DNA of 64,000 bases from Mobilicoccus sp032056465 (GTDB lineage: Bacteria > Actinomycetota > Actinomycetes > Actinomycetales > Dermatophilaceae), in assembly GCF_032056465.1 (NCBI RefSeq), contig NZ_DAMBCL010000002.1, one strand, 5' to 3'. Below are positions 63,233-64,000 of this stretch, one piece after another. Each line of letters begins with the position of its first letter. The stretch's first letter is position 1. The notes below the pieces were generated by a model. It ran no database searches. It had not been told where the DNA came from and saw only the letters and a list, made by a program, of their open reading frames with translations. Made by a program: the position numbers and the translations under genes.

Positions 63233-64000
63233 ATGACGTTGTGGAGCACGCGGCCTCCGGTATCGGCCGAGGTGAGCGGCGAGGCACCGGTCACCGGTGG
63301 TCGCGCGGAGCGGGTGCGTCAGCGGGCGCAACGACGGTTCTATCCCGAGGTTCAGGCCCTGCGCGCCGTGGCGATCGGCATGGTGCTGCTGTTCCACTAC
63401 GGCTCAGGGTTGTTCGCCACCCAGGGGTCGTTCGTCGGTGTGGACGTCTTCTTCGTGATCTCGGGCTTCCTCATCAGCAGCCACCTGATCGCCGAGGTCG
63501 ACCGCACGGGAAGCGTGCGTCTCCCCGCCTTCTACGCGCGGCGCGCACGACGGCTGCTGCCGGCGAGTCTGTCGGTCCTGTTCGTCGTGGCGATCGGGTC
63601 GGTGCTCCTCCTCCCGCGGGACGAGTGGGGTCTGGTCGGGCGCGCGATCGTCACCGCCGCGTTCTACGGTTTCAACCTCTTCGCCGCAGCCGAGGTGGCC
63701 CGTGACCCCGGCGTCCACATCCACTCCCTGCCGAGCGTCCACTACTGGTCGCTGTCGGCGGAGGAGCAGTTCTACCTCGTCTGGCCGCCGCTCATCCTGC
63801 TCGCCGTGGCGATCGCCGCCGCTCTTCGGCGTCGTGGCCGCACCGTCGGCACGGTGAGCGCGATCGGCGTGACCCTGGCGATCGTCGCGTCGATCTCGTT
63901 CGTCTGGTCGGTGGCATGGACTCTCGCCGACCCTCGGATCGCCTACTTCATGACGCCGACCCGTGTGTGGGAGTTCGCGGCGGGTGGCCTCGTCACGATC
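63233..64000 (+). CDS. Acyltransferase 3 (OafA/YrhL-like), 3' truncated by window end
   Basis: The first 256 codons of an integral membrane acyltransferase run open to the end of the window. A polar N-terminus (~35 residues) is followed by EVQALRAVAIGMVLLFHYG with the catalytic-type His, GVDVFFVISGFLISSHL, and FYARRARRLLPASLS, the usual family signature. The middle shows VHYWSLSAEEQFYLVWPP. Such proteins O-acylate surface sugars. ATG 63233 follows AAGGGGGGACG. Confidence 0.9.
   Translation, partial: MTLWSTRPPVSAEVSGEAPVTGGRAERVRQRAQRRFYPEVQALRAVAIGMVLLFHYGSGLFATQGSFVGVDVFFVISGFLISSHLIAEVDRTGSVRLPAFYARRARRLLPASLSVLFVVAIGSVLLLPRDEWGLVGRAIVTAAFYGFNLFAAAEVARDPGVHIHSLPSVHYWSLSAEEQFYLVWPPLILLAVAIAAALRRRGRTVGTVSAIGVTLAIVASISFVWSVAWTLADPRIAYFMTPTRVWEFAAGGLVTI

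Overview
The window is about 70% G+C and most starts follow clear GGAGG-type ribosome sites. Its gene content points to an actinobacterium: paired DUF3349 genes, a DUF3263 gene, an MprAB/PepD-like stress operon, a CIRCE-controlled groEL with no groES beside it, an XPB-type helicase and a DUF6421 gene. A member of the Micrococcales is my best guess, but this is inference from gene content, not a sequence match. No phage, insertion sequence, CRISPR array or rRNA was seen.

Positions 1-21.7 kb hold a nearly complete selenocysteine/formate island. It contains a molybdate-type ABC ATPase (modC), selB and selA; tRNA-Sec with a UCA anticodon and selD; an oxalate/formate-family MFS transporter; and a three-gene formate dehydrogenase operon (fdhA-fdhB-nrfD). 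The fdhA gene is split by an in-frame UGA at 21026-21028, followed 11 nt later by a SECIS-like hairpin, so it should be read as a selenoprotein of about 1120 residues. Inside the island sit a DUF402 fusion gene, a galK-galM-lacI operon whose start/stop codons overlap, and a divergent sodium:solute symporter with a small membrane partner.

Positions 21.7-34.2 kb hold two operons of unclear function. The first (22.5-26.5 kb) is a GATase-like/DUF6421 protein, an SDR and a threonine-aldolase-fold enzyme, with overlapping start/stop codons and a 14-bp palindrome in the promoter. The second (29.85-34.2 kb) is a PIG-L deacetylase, an ATP-grasp enzyme, a processive membrane GT2 glycosyltransferase and a PgaB-like TIM-barrel lipoprotein. 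It looks like an undescribed surface-glycan system, and its first gene carries an in-frame amber codon.

Positions 34.3-46 kb are mostly housekeeping or accessory genes: an SGNH hydrolase, uracil-DNA glycosylase, two GNATs, a GH15 hydrolase, a TIGR01777 epimerase, a sirtuin with an altered catalytic motif, a DUF421 protein, a meta-cleavage-type hydrolase, a DUF3263 protein and groEL. Three copies of a ~62-bp palindromic repeat lie at 14.2, 40.8 and 42.4 kb.

Positions 46-64 kb contain a decayed gene, two DUF3349 genes with a small membrane protein and a PiT phosphate permease, an EamA exporter, a response regulator/histidine kinase/HtrA operon, a Tat-exported peptide-type ABC transporter operon, a carnitine-acyltransferase-family protein (unusual in bacteria), an XPB helicase and the beginning of an acyltransferase-3 gene cut by the window end.
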